Shown piece after piece: positions 41,585 to 52,483 of a DNA stretch of 64,000 nt. The DNA lies in assembly GCA_963281255.1 (NCBI GenBank), contig OY725495.1:4402001-4466000 (forward strand), written 5' to 3'. The stretch is from Aphrocallistes beatrix (lineage: Eukaryota; Porifera; Hexactinellida; Sceptrulophora; Aphrocallistidae). The position numbers and the translations under genes are program-made. Position 1 is the first letter of the stretch; every line of letters starts with the position of its first letter. The notes below the pieces were generated by a model that made no database searches, had not been told where the DNA came from, and saw only the letters and a list, made by a program, of their open reading frames with translations.

Positions 41585-41653
41585 ACTGCTGTTTGATATT
41601 ATGACAACTGACTTGTTACTCACACTCCATTCTAAGCTTACTACACAGACAAA

Positions 41654-41947
41654 ATGGTTCAAGGTTACCCAATAAACGACGCTGTCACTCCAACAATGTT
41701 GATTTATGAACATATTAACTTCAAAGGAAGAACACTTGTAGTCACTGGTGACTTGCCCAATTTTGTAACGATCGGTTTCAATGCCAAAGCTTCCTCAGCT
41801 ATCGTGCTTATAGGGAACTGGAACTTGTTTGAGCACACAGATTATAAAGGAAAGTCTATTATACTCCATCCCGGACAGAACGACAACCTAAACACCCTTG
41901 AAGATGTGTTGACATTCCTCTGTGAAACTACAGTAGAACTCGGATAA
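41654..41947 (+). pseudogene. Beta-gamma crystallin copy 1, C-terminus lost
   Basis: The first 75 or so codons match the intact copies (PTMLIYEHINFKGRTLVV), but after the codons for NTL the sequence jumps into what is 3' UTR in the sister genes (GAAGATG..TTGACATTCCTC). A deletion of about 40 bp removed the second calcium motif and the stop codon, and the frame runs into the MITE at 41931. The first calcium clamp is also changed: NAKASS instead of NDKASS. Either a pseudogene or a truncated, probably unstable protein. Confidence 0.7.
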
Positions 41948-42109
41948 GACCGGGAAGTGGAAAAAAGTACATACTATCCGTAAGTGCGGAATAACCGAGT
42001 TGATATTACTTAGGAATTTATATATTAAATGAATTTCGGTTCAGAGAAATGAGTACGTACTAAGCCGAAGTACGTCTTATCCCGAGTACGTACTAACCGA
42101 GTTCTACTG
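41931..42109. mobile_element. pogo-like MITE in the 3' end of crystallin copy 1
   Basis: CAGTAGAACTCGGATAAG to CCGAGTTCTACTG, flanked by TA on both sides. The complete state of both ends makes this the best reference copy of the family. Crystallin 3' UTR sequence resumes after it (AATTGTGTTTTGAGGAATAA). Confidence 0.7.
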
Positions 42110-42691
42110 TAAATAATGATAATTGTGTTTTGAGGAATAACTAGACTACGAATTAGTCGTAGATCTGTGTGGTAGGATAGGTTTTACAAATTAGTTGTAA
42201 AATTTGTGTGGATTAGTAGTTTTCAATAAATATAGAAGTTTTAAATGCAGGATCGTGGAGAGCAAGTTTAGAGTTAACTCTCGATCTAATACTGCAACTG
42301 TAAGATTGCTCTGCGCTAAGTAGGAATAAATATATATTTAGCTCAACACCAAATACGAATTCCTACTTGACAACCAAGTTGGAATAAGTTATGTGTTTGA
42401 AATATTCTTACTTTGTAGAGCTACGCCAAGTAGGAATTACACATGGGAAGTAATTGTTTGTAATTGAGTTGGGATTAGTAGAGGTATCGGGGATGGATAC
42501 ATAGAGTAAGGAACAAATGTATTTGACGAACAACGGAATATTCTTTTCAAAAAGACTGTTAAAGTTGACATATTTTTTAGACTTCGCATTCAAAGGAATC
42601 TTAATGGAATTTTTCATGATTAAAATGTTTTAATGAATCGAGAGCAATTTTTTAAAACTGTAATGACCTCACAGATCGCTTCCCTACAGGT

Positions 42692-42898
42692 GTGGGAATA
42701 TCTTTCAATATGCCTCAAGTGTTATATGCCAATAGCAATACCCTACGCCTTTGTATTTCCTTAATGCAACTGCTTGCCATTCTGATGGCTAGCCATTCAA
42801 CCGCACGTCCATCTCGTTTATTAGAGACTCTGAAAACAACAGATTTAGCTCACTTTATCTCGGATCTCATTTCCTGGATGTTAAATGGAGGAAGATAG
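42692..42898 (+). other. Conserved short open frame in palindrome arm (unknown)
   Basis: 68 codons containing NMPQVLYANSNT and LLETLKTTDLAHFISDLI. It starts in mid-exon style after CTTCCCTACAG|GTGTGG, an acceptor-like sequence, and ends at TAG. The inverted copy at 43430-43642 stays open too, with an in-frame 6-nt difference. It could be the last exon of an unidentified gene or a transposon piece. No function can be given. Confidence 0.3.
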
Positions 42899-42938
42899 CA
42901 CTAAACTCGAGCAGTGATGTACTGCTATTGCATATCTC

Positions 42939-43389
42939 CAAGCCTCTCAACCTGTCATTTAAATCTTAAATGGCGCTGGATTTTTGCTGACTCATTTCCG
43001 GTGAAGTCATTTTGGGCGGGGAAACCTTAGAAGTATGGAGTCTTTGCTATAAATAGAAATGACCCCAGGTAATTTAAGGGTTTTATTTTGAATTGGAATC
43101 AATTGATGTATTACATAGTAATATGTATCATATTGTCTAGAATAAGAATAACATATTGGATAGAATTCATAGAAGATAATTGATGCAATACATACAAAGA
43201 AAAGCTGTCTTTGGATACAACTTTCAAAGTCAATTTACGAAATTTAATAAACGGAGGGGGGTCGGAAGAAAATCCATAAATTAATAAGCGAGGACCAGTT
43301 TATTCGGACCACTAGAGTACGTAGGTGGACATATTTTACATATTTTAGGCATCATTTACTGTACTTGGTTGATGGGGTGAGATTCTCTT
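42939..43389. other. Spacer between palindrome arms
   Basis: 450 bp of unique sequence. Near 42985-43075 there is a repeat with CTCATTTCCGGT, GCGGGGAAA and CTATAAATAGAAATGACCCC, also found inverted at 34485-34575. No gene. Confidence 0.4.
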
Positions 43390-43429
43390 GAGATATGCAA
43401 TAGCAGTACATCACTGCTCGAGTTTAGTG

Positions 43430-43642
43430 CTATCTTCCTCCATTTAACATCCAGGAAATGAGATCCGAGATAAAGTGAGCTAAATCTGTTGTTTTCAGAG
43501 TCTCTAATAAACGAGATGGACGTGCGGTTGAATGGCTAGCCATCAGAATGGCAAGCGGTGGAAATAAGGAGATACAAAGGCATCTCAGAAGGGTATTGCT
43601 ATTGGCATATAACACTTGAGGCATATTGAAAGATATTCCCAC
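43430..43642 (-). other. Second copy of the conserved short open frame (unknown)
   Basis: 70 codons, inverted partner of 42692-42898. It differs by two extra codons and a few substitutions around NTLLRCLCISLFPPLAILM, and is preceded by the same acceptor-like sequence. Confidence 0.3.
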
Positions 43643-43912
43643 ACCTGTAGGGAAGCGATCTGTGAGGTCATTACAGTTTTAAAAAATTGCTCTCGATTCA
43701 TTAAAATGGATGACTTCGTTCCAATCACAAGACAAATTAAGTTATTTGTATTGTCTTGTACAAGAATATCAGGGATTCATTGAACATTCCAAGAATAATA
43801 TGAATGAATGACGCAAAATGTACGATTAATTATTCAAATATTTTTATCACTTTCAAAATGGAAGTCACATAGATTCGTCTATTTCTTGAATTGTCTGTCT
43901 AATCCTTACTAT

Positions 43913-44150
43913 TAAAACTATATTATTAATGTGTGTTTATATATGTGTGTGTATATCTCTGTAACGAATAAACTGCCATGCACAGCAGCGCAAGCAAACG
44001 AATGAGAAATTATTTGTTAACTTTTATTTATGATAAGTAAACTAATTCCCAAAATAGGCTAGATTAAGTAACCCCAGGCGCCCACAGGGCGACTCTGCGA
44101 ACACAAAGTGTCCGCAAGCCGCGCAGCACAAGCAAGCGAAGCGCGCTTGT
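43913..44150 (+). mobile_element. Non-autonomous Helitron-like element, 238 bp
   Basis: Starts TCCTTACTATTAAAACTA and ends GCGAAGCGCGCTTGT, the same ends as 8723-9251. The middle contains TCTCTGTAACGAATAAACTG, parallel to the longer copy. No open frame. Absent from the other palindrome arm, so it was inserted after the duplication. Confidence 0.55.
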
Positions 44151-44936
44151 TAGAAGTAAAATAAAAAAGAATGCGGATCTGGAGTTTATACCTCCAAATG
44201 CTGTCATTTGAGACCTATGAAAAGATGAAAAGTCAGAAAAGCTCCTGCCTTAATGATAGCACCAGACTGTAATGACACAATTATCAGGTTATGATAACAC
44301 CGTTCAGTATGTGTTGAGCATTACCAAACTCCTTCAACCTTCGTGCGCAAGATGTTTGTTTTAGACGTAAGGAGATTATCAAGTATTAAAAATTTTTAGT
44401 TGAAAAAAATTCCACTAAAATCCCTTTGAGTGCGAAATTTATGTCAACTTTAACAGTTCTTTTTGCAAAGAATATTCCGTTATTCGTTAAATACATTTGC
44501 TCCTTACCCTGCTTACCCATCCCCGATACCTCTACTAATCCCAACTCAATTACAAACAATTACTTCCCATGTGTAATTCCTACTTGGCGTAGCTCTACTA
44601 AGTAAGAATATTTCAAACACAACTTATTCCAACTTGGTTGTCAAGTGGGAATTCCTATTTGGTGTTGAGCTAAATATATAGTATTTATTCCTACTTAGCG
44701 CAGAGCAATCTTACAGTTGCAGTATTAGATCGAGAGTAACTCTAAACTTGCACCCATGACCCTGCATTTAAAACTTTTGAAAATATATTTAATGAAAACT
44801 ACTAATACAACACAAATTTTACAACTAATTTGTAAAACCTATCCTACCACACAAATCTACGACTAATTCGTAGCAGTAATTCCTCAAAACACAATCATAC
44901 ATAATGTAGGCTGAGAGGAATGTCAACACAGCATCT

Positions 44937-45221
44937 TCACTTGGCGATCCTGACGGAAGATAGAGTATCATTCCCAAGGGTGTGTACGTTGTCGTAGTGT
45001 CCGGGATGGAGTGTAATGCACTTTCCTCCGTAGTTGATGTGCTCACACAAGTCCCAATCCCCTTTCAGCACGATAGCTGAGGAAGCTTTGTCATTGAAAC
45101 CGATCGTTACAAAATTGGGCAAGTCACCAGTGACTACAAGTGTTCTTCCTTTGAAGTTAATATGTTCATAAATCAACATTGTTGGAGTGACAGCGTCGTT
45201 TATTGCGTAACCTTGAGCCAT
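44937..45221 (-). CDS. Single-domain beta-gamma crystallin, copy 2
   Basis: 94 residues, intronless, no signal peptide, one beta-gamma domain made of two Greek-key motifs. Motif 1: LIYEHINFKG then FNDKASSAIV; motif 2: LCEHINYGGKCITLHPG then GNDTLSSVRI. NDKASS and NDTLSS both match the calcium clamp N/D-N/D-x-x-S/T-S, so two Ca2+ sites are predicted. The size and both clamps resemble the urochordate single-domain crystallin. The protein is probably cytosolic and stable; its role in this animal is unknown. The ATG at 45221 sits between the TATA box and the domain. Four copies lie in 10 kb. Confidence 0.88.
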   Translation of the reverse strand: MAQGYAINDAVTPTMLIYEHINFKGRTLVVTGDLPNFVTIGFNDKASSAIVLKGDWDLCEHINYGGKCITLHPGHYDNVHTLGNDTLSSVRIAK

Positions 45222-45293
45222 TGTGTCTGTGTAGTAAGTTTAGAATGGAGTGTGACTAGTAAGTTTAATATACAAGTACCACTCAAACACCAG

Positions 45294-45301
45294 TATTTAT
45301 A
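45294..45301 (-). promoter_or_regulatory. TATA box of crystallin copy 2
   Basis: TATAAATA on the minus strand, about 73 bp before the ATG, in the context AAGTATAAATACTGGTG, which is conserved in copies 3 and 4. Confidence 0.55.
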
Positions 45302-45660
45302 CTTGTCACAGCTCTCATCTACTAAGTAAGATAAGATGTATAATATAGATTTCTATGTAGTACAATCTCGGTTAGTACGTACATACTTACAGATAGTACA
45401 TACAGTGGCGTTTCTAGCATTCTAAAACTGGGGGAGCAAAGGGGGAACAAGACAAAAATCCCAAGGGGCTAAGTTTATTTGTTAATTCATAAAGCTTAGA
45501 AGAAGCCTTTACGGACATTAATAAATGCAAAAGAATATATTACTTGCGAAAAATATAATTTTCTAACAATGCCACTGACAATACTTAGAATATTAAGATC
45601 CAATAATATTTCTTGTAACATAATACTTCTCAAAAATTATTGATTAACATCCGTTTACTA

Positions 45661-46414
45661 CAGGGTGGCTCATAAGTTATGTGACAGGCTTCGTTAGGCA
45701 TAATATTTTTTATACTCAAAAGTTCATATGGTCTTTAAAGATTGTAATTCGAATATTTTCAATGATTTTAAAAGTTTTTTATAATCTAAAATCTGGAACT
45801 GTATTTTGCATGGTAATTTTTGTGGAGAAAAATGTGTCCCGGCACGCAGCGAAAATCGCGAATCAGGACCTACTGCTTTTCAAATTATCTTTCTAGAGTC
45901 TTCAAATTCTAGGAAAAATTAGCTCTCACATTTTCCTCAAACACACTATATTTGTAGAAATATTGGATGTTTAGATTATTATATTTTGAGAAACATTTGG
46001 ATCAGATTTTTTGGCGATGTGAAAAAAGGTGCAATTTTGAGTGATTTTGCAAAATGTACCTAATTTGAAATCGAGAAAAAAATAACTTTCTCCCGTTTCT
46101 GATAATGAATTCAATGGATTTGTGAAATATTTCCATGGTGAATGGAAGATATCTGGTGCTAAATCGTCATGGCACATCGATTATCAAGACATTTTACAAA
46201 AGCAGTGGGCCCTGATTCGCGATTTCCGCTGCGTGCCAGGACACATTTTTTATTCACAAAACACAGTTCTAGGTATTAGACTCGGAATATCTTTTAACAT
46301 CATTGAAAATATTCGAATTACAAGATCTAAAAACCATTATACGTAACTAAGATTGATTGAGTATAATTTTTTTATACCTAACGAAGTTTGTCACAGAACT
46401 TATGAGCCACGCTG
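45661..46414. mobile_element. 754-bp foldback transposon, TA-flanked
   Basis: Ends CAGGGTGGCTCATAAGTTAT and ATGAGCCACGCTG are inverted over about 40 bp (continuing to TTCGTTAGG/CCTAACGAA), with TA at both edges. Further inverted words inside (around ACGCAGCG..AATC and GATT..CGCTGCGT) show that most of the element is one big imperfect hairpin. No transposase. A truncated copy is at 5125-5485. Confidence 0.65.
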
Positions 46415-46787
46415 TAAGGATAGTTTATCTGTGGTGATAATGGCAAATACTATACTTAATGAAATACAAAAATTTGGCTTTTACCCTAAATACCTTTCCT
46501 TAATTAATTAATGAATAGTTTGAATGAAATTAGTCAACTTTTGATTATCAAATTCATTCAACCTTCAAATAAGAGTCATTGGGACCTGTTAGTGATAGCC
46601 TCAGACAGTAGTGAAGAAATTCTCCAATTACAAAAACATTTCTTGAATCTGTGCCATCATGAACTCCTCCTCTACACCTTGTGAGCATTATTATGCAAAT
46701 TTTAGACGTAAAGAGATATATTATTCTGAAATAAAAGAAACTTGTATCCCACACGGTTCAACCCACTACGTATTCACTATTAATTAT

Positions 46788-47022
46788 GTCCCAGTAAACT
46801 ATTTTCAACTTACACGATAAGCGAATGATTCCAAATTAAATCAAATAAGTCCCAGTAAGCTATTTTCAACTTATCCGATTTGCGAATGATCCAAAATACA
46901 ATCAAATAAGTCCCAATAAGATATTTTCAAACTTGTACGATAAGCAAATGATTCAAAATACAATAAGTCCCAGTTAGCTATTTTCAACCCACACGATAAG
47001 CGAATGACTCAGAAGTACCATT
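46788..47022. repeat. 61-bp tandem repeat, about 4 units
   Basis: Units begin at 46788, 46849, 46910 and 46967 with GTCCCAGTAAGCTATTTTCA, followed by a CGATAAGCGAATGATTC-like word. Shorter or equal arrays follow crystallin copies 3 and 4 (49745, 53275). All are preceded by TGTATCCCACA..TTCA, so the arrays travelled with the crystallin blocks. Confidence 0.7.
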
Positions 47023-48690
47023 TAAAATGTCAGCCGACAGACTGAAAATGCAGCTCCATTAATTGACTCGTAGCGCATTTGCATAATATACAGCCTAAAT
47101 AGCCACTTCTCTAAAATCCATGTTCTGCAATTTGCAGTCTATGTGGGATGACTTTCTATTGGTGGACTGTTAGAGAAAACACAGTGTGCCTAATTTCTAC
47201 ATTTAAATGTATGTCGGGAATTTCTACCATAAATTTGGTCAGATAAGGTTTGGGATCTTGGTGTCTCTTTGACCAAAATTAAGCACAATACCACTTTGGC
47301 ATCTTTGGGCAATTATTTTTATGCAAGCTTAAATATTTTGGGAGCGCCTGAATATTTCGGATAATTCCGCATTCAGGAAATCCTACTAAATGATCATGTA
47401 GAGTGTTGATTTATGTTTATTTGAACTCATGGAATATAGGGGAGCAAAACAAGGGGTCACTAAGAGGTTTGAGATTGGAATATTGCCCATTCCTGCGTCG
47501 TCAAGGAAAATATTCATCAGCTCGAATATGGTCATATGACCTCCAAATATCTCCAAATTTAATGCTGAATATGAATATGAACTAAATTAACCCTAATTGA
47601 GTATGTTATGGCTGGTCCAACCGATATTGGCAAGCATGGGCATTTACAGTCAGGGTGCAGTCACATGAATTTTCCAAACCGGGGCAAGGCAGGGCCCAAG
47701 AAAAAACATCCAGGGCCCTTCCTATGATTTTGGCATAGGTGGTCGAATGAAATCCGGGGCCGTAGAATCAAACTCGGGGCAAATGTCCCGGATGTTCCAC
47801 CCTCTCCTGGGACCGTCCCTATTTACAGTATATCCCAAAATTATTGGCAGTGAACTTTAACTTCTTGTAATATTAAACATATGTTTAGGAAGAGTATTTA
47901 ATTTCAGGATTACTTCATTTACGCGTTTCAATCTTATATAGTACCGTATTGCTTCGAATAAGCGCCCAGGGCGCTTATTCTTTTCATTCGCTATTTTGAC
48001 CCGGCGCTCTTTTTTTTTGTTTACTACATTGACTGGCGCTTTTATTTTTGCCACAACTGAGAATGTTAGTTCTATTAAAAAAGGATAATGTAATGTTTCA
48101 AAAAGCACTTGTATCTATGCCACTACTGAGAATACTAGTTTGATATGATGTTCAGAGAACTAAAATGCCCCGGCGTCCGACGCTTATTCGAGCCTCGGCG
48201 CTTATTCAAGCCCCGGCGCTTATTCAGGGAAATACGGTATACTATCTTGAGTAACACTATCATACCATGCGGTTAAACAGCACCTTTTCTGGAATGCAAA
48301 CTCATTTTTGTCGAATTTTTTTGAAAATAACAGCAAATATCTATGACAGTATAGCAATGTATTCTTATATACTACTGAATTTAGTTATGCAAATACTCAT
48401 GTATGTAAATATCATTGAATTTTTTGTAATTTTTTAGTATTTGTTCAAATGATTCAGCAAGACATAGTAGGCTTTGAAAGTCAGAATTAAGTGAATACTC
48501 ACCTTGTTTAAAGTAATAGTTTAACTAATAATTAGAACTCTTAGTTAGGATTAAACTCAAGTGCAATTATATTATATTAAAAAATATTTGTTTTCCTTGA
48601 TAAATCTGACTACTTTTCACAGCCTAAATCTTGCTGAATCCTTCAACAAATACTCCAAAATTACACAACTAAAATATATAGACATACTTT
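47023..48690. other. Intergenic, repeats only
   Basis: Contains a dispersed repeat at 47093-47195 (also 38788-38876), a repeat at 47640-47825 (also 16128-16300) and a MITE at 47944-48237. No gene recognised; open frames at 47403 and 47857 have no domain. Confidence 0.4.
47944..48237. mobile_element. MITE with AATAAGCGCC ends
   Basis: Left CCGTATTGCTTCGAATAAGC, right GCTTATTCAGGGAAATACGG, TA at both edges. Inner copies of GGCGCTTATTC are iterated near the right end (48179-48228). Same family as 35759-35961. Confidence 0.6.
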
Positions 48691-48911
48691 GATATAGCAT
48701 AATTTAATATAATTTAATACTTTCGCCCCATGACCCTGCATTTAAACTTTTGAAAATGTATTTAATGAATACTACTAATACAACACAAATTTTACAACTA
48801 ATTTGTAAAACCTATCCTACCACACAGATCTACAACTAATTCGTAGTCTAGTAATTCCTCAAAACACAATCATACATAATGTAGGCTGAGAGGAATGTCA
48901 ACACAGCATCT

Positions 48912-49196
48912 TCACTTGGCGAGGCTTATGGAAGATAGAGTATCATTCCCAAGGGTGTGTAGGTTGTCGTACTGTCCGGGATGGAGTGTAATGCGCCTGC
49001 CTTTGCAGTTGATGTCCTCCCACAAGGTCCAATCCCCTTTCAGCACGATAGCTGAGGAAGCTTTGTCATTGAAACCGATCGTTACAAAATTGGGCAAGTT
49101 ACCAGTGACTACCAGCGTTCTTCCTTTGAAGTTAGCATGTTCATAAATCAACATTGTTGGAGTGACAGTGTCGTTTATGGCGTAAATATTACCCAT
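48912..49196 (-). CDS. Single-domain beta-gamma crystallin, copy 3
   Basis: 94 residues, same fold and length as copy 2. Both calcium clamps are kept (NDKASS, NDTLSS). It is the most diverged intact copy: MGNIYAIND at the start, YEHANFKG, and in motif 2 LWEDINCKGRRITLHPGQYDN, where the aromatic of the second Greek-key corner (Y in copies 2 and 4) is Cys. Ends SISLAK. The 3' flank is shared with copies 2 and 4. Confidence 0.86.
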   Translation of the reverse strand: MGNIYAINDTVTPTMLIYEHANFKGRTLVVTGNLPNFVTIGFNDKASSAIVLKGDWTLWEDINCKGRRITLHPGQYDNLHTLGNDTLSSISLAK

Positions 49197-49262
49197 ATTC
49201 TTTGTGTAGTAAACTTTGGATGGAGTGTAACTAGTCAGTTATCAATATCACTCAAACACCAG

Positions 49263-49270
49263 TATTTATA
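49263..49270 (-). promoter_or_regulatory. TATA box of crystallin copy 3
   Basis: TATAAATA on the minus strand, about 67 bp before the ATG at 49196. Confidence 0.5.
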
Positions 49271-49318
49271 CTTGTTACAATTCCCATTTAAGACAAAATA
49301 CTCGTATGCTGTGATCCC

Positions 49319-49744
49319 AACAGGCAGGGCCGGATTAACAGTGGAGGTCCTGAGGCAACTATTGTGGTGTACGCCCCTTCCCCCTTCTACTTTCAGACAA
49401 ATAATTTTCTAATGCAATGCAAATCGAGTAAGTAGTAACTAACAGATTCTATACAAAATGGCATTCCTTGCATTAATCGAGTTTAATAGTTTGGATATCC
49501 CTAAAATTATCCCTCAGATTATTTTCACGCTCTTAGTTCATATGATAGGTTCCTTGGTAAGATTAAAAATATTTCAGAATTTGGACTCAGGATAAAATAT
49601 TCACCATATAAGGATATATGCATCAACCGGACGAAAGTATTTCAACACTTGATTCTTTCCCATACAAATAATACTAAATCGGATTTTTGAATATGTATCC
49701 CACATGATTCAATCCACCACGTATACGAGTACACTATTAATTAT
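49319..49744. other. Intergenic, MITE start and crystallin-block sequence
   Basis: 49327-49400 begins GGGCCGGATTAACAGTGG, one end of an unplaced element. The rest is unassigned up to the tandem repeat. Confidence 0.3.
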
Positions 49745-49834
49745 GTCCCAGTAAGTTATTTTCAACTTATACGATAAGCAAATGATTCAAAATACAGTAA
49801 AAATGTCCCAGTTAGCTATTTTCAACTTACACGA
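49745..49834. repeat. 61-bp tandem repeat, about 1.5 units
   Basis: GTCCCAGTAAGTTATTTTCA and a second partial unit, cut by the LINE fragment that begins near 49835. Confidence 0.6.
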
Positions 49835-50560
49835 TATAGCTGAGAGGGCCGCTTCCATCCAGGTCGTGAATCATCTTACATTACATCATCTCTTCCCCGG
49901 GACGCAGTCTGCCTATCGTAAACACCACAGTACGGAGACTGCGCTCCTGAAGGTCACGAACGACATCCTCCTCAGCATGAATCGCCAACACGTATCTCTT
50001 CTGGTTCTTCTTGATCTTAGCTCAGCCTTCGACACCGTCGACCATACCATCTTACTCAACCGTCTCCAGTCTCATTTCGCCATTTGTAACTCTTCTCTGT
50101 CTTGGTTTGTAATATTAATCTTACCTCTCTGGTAGGACTCAATTAGTCTTGATTAAGGGTTCGCTTTTTCTACGATCATCCAACGCCATCCTCCTTGAAC
50201 ATCCTACTATCAAATCCTCCAAACCCCTGGGTGATCGTGCTTTCACTTTAGCTGCGCCTGTTGAGTGGAATCTTCTCCATCCGAGCAATCGGAATGCCCC
50301 TTCACTCCCTATCTTAAAAAAACTACTAAAACTCACCTCTTCCGCATCGCACACCCCGCAACTACTTAAATAAACACTTAATATACACATCTTAAATTAA
50401 TTTTAACGCATATACATGCATTACATTACAAGAATACATACATACATATACATACGTTCATGCATATACACATACATCTATTATTATTGTACAGCGCACT
50501 TGAACATATTAATATGGAATCTGCGCTATATAAATGTATATTATTATTATTATGATTATC
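49835..50560 (+). mobile_element. Broken LINE fragment (CR1/L2-like reverse transcriptase)
   Basis: 49835-50135 encodes part of a reverse transcriptase: QSAYRKHHSTETALLKVTND, then LLVLLDLSSAFDTVDH, typical of CR1/L2/jockey-type LINEs. The catalytic FADD part is missing; from about 50150, in another frame, comes the C-terminal end (LGDRAFTLAAPVEWNLL...). It finishes with GCGCTATATAAATGTATATT and ATT repeats, as many CR1/L2 3' ends do. Internally deleted and inactive. Confidence 0.75.
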
Positions 50561-51320
50561 CTATGTCTTCAACAAAAATTTACTTAGTTCTTCGAACTCA
50601 TTGTAGAATAATAATTATTTACCATATGCCAAAATTCATGTTTCTAGTAACTCTCATTGCCTCAATCAACTTGCACAAACAAAAAAACAAAAAAACATTG
50701 AGTTTTAATATGTAAAATTTACATATATGCCAAAATTCATGTTTCTAGTACCTCCCAGTTCTTCGATCAACTTTTCAATTGTCATTGAGTTTTAATACTT
50801 AAAAATCAAGTAAACTTACCAATGTAGTCCAGTATATCTTATTAATAATAAAAATCAACTTAAAACCAGTTTTGTTGCTGCCAGGGGCGCCGAATTTTTC
50901 GAAATTTATGGGCAAATTTGTAGTTCTAGGGGGGGCTCAGCTCTAAAATTTGTATTGCGTCTATGGAACATCTTCGGATACCATTGAAATCCAGGGATTT
51001 CACTCCTAAAATCCAGAGGTGCTATCAATATGAATCTTTGAGAGTTGATAAACTCCATAAACTTCATTCCAATTAAGCACACGGAACAATCTTACTGTTG
51101 CTAGTATTCGATCGAGAGTTCACTTTTATACTTTCTCCCCATGACCCTGGATTTAAACTTTTGAAAATATATTTAATGAAAACTACTAATACAACACAAA
51201 TTTTACAACTAATTTGTAAAACCTATCCTACCACACAAATCTACGACTAATTCGTAGCAGTAATTCCTCAAAACACAATCATACATAATGTAGGCTGAGA
51301 GGAATGTCAACACAGCATCT
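50561..51320. other. Intergenic, no gene seen
   Basis: Two near repeats of CATATGCCAAAATTCATGTTTC (50623 and 50727) flank a short AT-rich stretch. From about 51100 it is the shared crystallin 3' region. Confidence 0.35.
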
Positions 51321-51605
51321 TCAATTGGCGATCCTGACGGAAGATAGAGTATCATTCCCAAGGGTGTGTACGTTGTCGTAGTGTCCGGGATGGAGTGTAA
51401 TGCACTTTCCTCCGTAGTTGATGTGCTCACACAAGTCCCAATCCCCTTTCAGCACGATAGCTGAGGAAGCTTTGTCATTGAAACCGATCGTTACAAAATT
51501 GGGCAAGTTACCAGTGACTACAAGCGTTTTTCCTTTGAAGTTAATATGTTCATAAATCAACATTGTTGGAGTGACAGTGTCGTTTATTGCGTAACCTTGA
51601 GCCAT
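51321..51605 (-). CDS. Single-domain beta-gamma crystallin, copy 4
   Basis: 94 residues; differs from copy 2 at only four positions (T for A at 10, K for R at 26, N for D at 33, N for K at 94). Both calcium clamps NDKASS and NDTLSS are intact. Flanks are shared with copy 2 for hundreds of bases on both sides, so this is a very recent tandem duplicate. Confidence 0.88.
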   Translation of the reverse strand: MAQGYAINDTVTPTMLIYEHINFKGKTLVVTGNLPNFVTIGFNDKASSAIVLKGDWDLCEHINYGGKCITLHPGHYDNVHTLGNDTLSSVRIAN

Positions 51606-51677
51606 TTTGTCTGTGTAGTAAGTTTAGAATGGAGTGTGACTAGTAAGTTTAATATACAAGTACCACTCAAACACCAG

Positions 51678-51685
51678 TATTTATA
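51678..51685 (-). promoter_or_regulatory. TATA box of crystallin copy 4
   Basis: TATAAATA on the minus strand, about 73 bp before the ATG at 51605. Confidence 0.55.
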
Positions 51686-51715
51686 CTTGCCACAGCTCTC
51701 ATCTAAGATAAGATA

Positions 51716-51862
51716 CAGTAGAACTCGGTTAGTACGTACTTGGATAATACGTTCTTCGGTTTAGTACGTACTCATTTCTCTGAACCAAAATCCATCTATA
51801 ATATAGATTTCTATGTAGTACAATCTCGGTTAGTACGTACATACTTACGGATAGTGCATACA
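51716..51862. mobile_element. pogo-like MITE (CAGTAGAACTCGG), right end lost
   Basis: Starts CAGTAGAACTCGGTTAGTAC after TA and runs through the family interior (AATATAGATTTCTATGTAGT). It is truncated near 51862, where CAGTGGCGTTTCTAG starts another repeat. A shorter version is at 45340-45408 beside copy 2, so the insertion predates the duplication. Confidence 0.55.
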
Positions 51863-51954
51863 GTGGCGTTTCTAGCATTCTAAAACTGAGGGAGCGAAGG
51901 GGGAACGAGACAAAAATCCCAGGGCTTAAGTTTATTCGTTAAGCTATGGTCATA

Positions 51955-52040
51955 AAAATATGACAAGCAAACGAAGCACGCTTGTAACCTAGTATACTGT
52001 GTGTGTGTGTGTTATATCTTTACTATTAAAACTCGATATC
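51955..52040. mobile_element. Helitron-like end pieces
   Basis: 51965-51984 AAGCAAACGAAGCACGCTTG is a 3' end; 52016-52037 TTTACTATTAAAACTCGATA is a 5' end of the same family. The body between the elements is missing. Confidence 0.4.
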
Positions 52041-52184
52041 TATGGACGCCAATCAATTAAAACCACTAAGGTTAATGAAATCTAACATAGAAGGTTCCTA
52101 TAGATAATCCATTCCAAAGAGAGACCCATTTTTGTATTATTTATGATGCAAAGCAATATTGTGTTCCAATACCAAGGCCAGGTA

Positions 52185-52195
<11 letters not shown>

Positions 52196-52229
<34 letters not shown>
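52196..52229. repeat. (TA)n microsatellite
   Basis: 17 TA units on the left side of a foldback element. Confidence 0.9.
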
Positions 52230-52233
<4 letters not shown>

Positions 52234-52235
52234 CA

Positions 52236-52440
52236 AGCAGGGGTTTATCTAGGTGCTTGGCCGGCACTTATAGGTGCCAGTCTGGTATCGTACGAGGAGC
52301 CAAGGTGCTTGCAGTGTGATTCGATTTTGGTGCTGGGTTTCCATCACCCCTGGAATTACAAGATAACCCCCTGTTTGGGTGCCATATAACTTTTATCACC
52401 TTCAAAAAAGTGCCGGACTGGAAAATCCTAGATAAAACCA
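52236..52440. mobile_element. MITE with AGGGGTTTATCTAGG ends
   Basis: Left CAGGGGTTTATCTAGGTGC, right ATCCTAGATAAAACCATG, with GTGCCGG words inverted inside. It sits between two TA microsatellites, probably its AT-rich target. Confidence 0.5.
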
Positions 52441-52449
52441 TGCATACAA

Positions 52450-52450
<1 letters not shown>

Positions 52451-52482
<32 letters not shown>
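52451..52482. repeat. (TA)n microsatellite
   Basis: 16 TA units. Confidence 0.9.

Positions 52483-52483
<1 letters not shown>

Larger units (their letters stand above)
41570..42938 (+). repeat. Left arm of palindromic crystallin duplication
   Basis: Matches 43390-45310 in the opposite orientation: crystallin gene, its 3' region (words such as TTGGTTGTCAAG inverted) and a short conserved open frame. This arm has a pogo-like MITE at 41931-42109 that the other lacks; the other arm has about 690 extra bp including a Helitron-like element. The spacer is 42939-43389. Confidence 0.75.
43390..45310 (-). repeat. Right arm of palindromic crystallin duplication
   Basis: Inverse of 41570-42938. It carries the intact crystallin copy 2 and an extra insertion at about 43709-44395 that includes a Helitron-like element. 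Confidence 0.75.
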
